A stretch of 13,039 nt of DNA from Gammaproteobacteria bacterium UBA1119 (lineage in GTDB: Bacteria > Pseudomonadota > Gammaproteobacteria > Pseudomonadales > Azotimanducaceae), in the NCBI GenBank assembly GCA_002313255.1, contig DCBA01000134.1, positions 1 to 13,039 on the forward strand. The letters are read 5' to 3'. Under the pieces are notes generated by a model that searched no databases, was not told where the DNA came from, and saw nothing but the letters and a program-made list of their open reading frames with translations. Both the position numbers and the translations under genes were made by a program. Below, one piece after another: positions 13,009 to 13,039 of this stretch. The number at the start of each line of letters is the position of its first letter. The first letter of the stretch is position 1.

Positions 13009-13039
13009 TATGATCTCTTTGTTGGGCACGACTGGTGGG

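Overview
The window looks like accessory chromosomal DNA from a proteobacterium, most likely a free-living or marine gammaproteobacterium. This rests on a tRNA-Asp gene with an encoded CCA end, Shine-Dalgarno-type starts, and the gene families present (phytanoyl-CoA dioxygenases, a DUF3604 enzyme next to a parvulin and a HupE/UreJ protein). The species cannot be named from the sequence.

Left part (1-3486): a GNAT acetyltransferase cut by the window edge (minus strand) is followed by a small hydrophobic ORF that may be frameshifted, a major-facilitator transporter and a first phytanoyl-CoA dioxygenase (PhyH)-type gene, all three on the plus strand. The small ORF and the transporter lie between two direct copies of a ~97-bp non-coding repeat (495-591 and 2385-2481).

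Right part (3589-13008): a short piece matching the 3' end of tRNA-Asp lies at 3589, next to a doubled TACCCCC motif. The complete tRNA-Asp is at 12932-13008 on the same strand, with a C-terminal remnant of a tyrosine integrase beside it. Together with a C-terminal remnant of a type I restriction R subunit (HsdR) at 5150-5530, this suggests that about 9.3 kb between the tRNA pieces is a decayed integrated island. Inside it are, in order: a second PhyH-type dioxygenase with an inverted-repeat operator candidate at its promoter, a small two-helix membrane protein, the HsdR remnant, an MltF-like lytic transglycosylase, about 500 bp of decayed sequence ending in a tiny hydrophobic ORF and a perfect hairpin, then a three-gene block.

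The three-gene block (7838-11857) is the most system-like part. A secreted DUF3604 (PHP-like metal-dependent) protein is divergent from a membrane-anchored parvulin-type peptidyl-prolyl isomerase, whose stop codon overlaps the start of a HupE/UreJ-type membrane protein. The shared upstream region carries two short sequence motifs, each present twice in the same order. I infer an envelope metal-enzyme module in which one protein handles metal, one folds, and one is the secreted enzyme. The substrate is unknown. A secreted beta-rich protein of unknown function closes the island before the integrase remnant.
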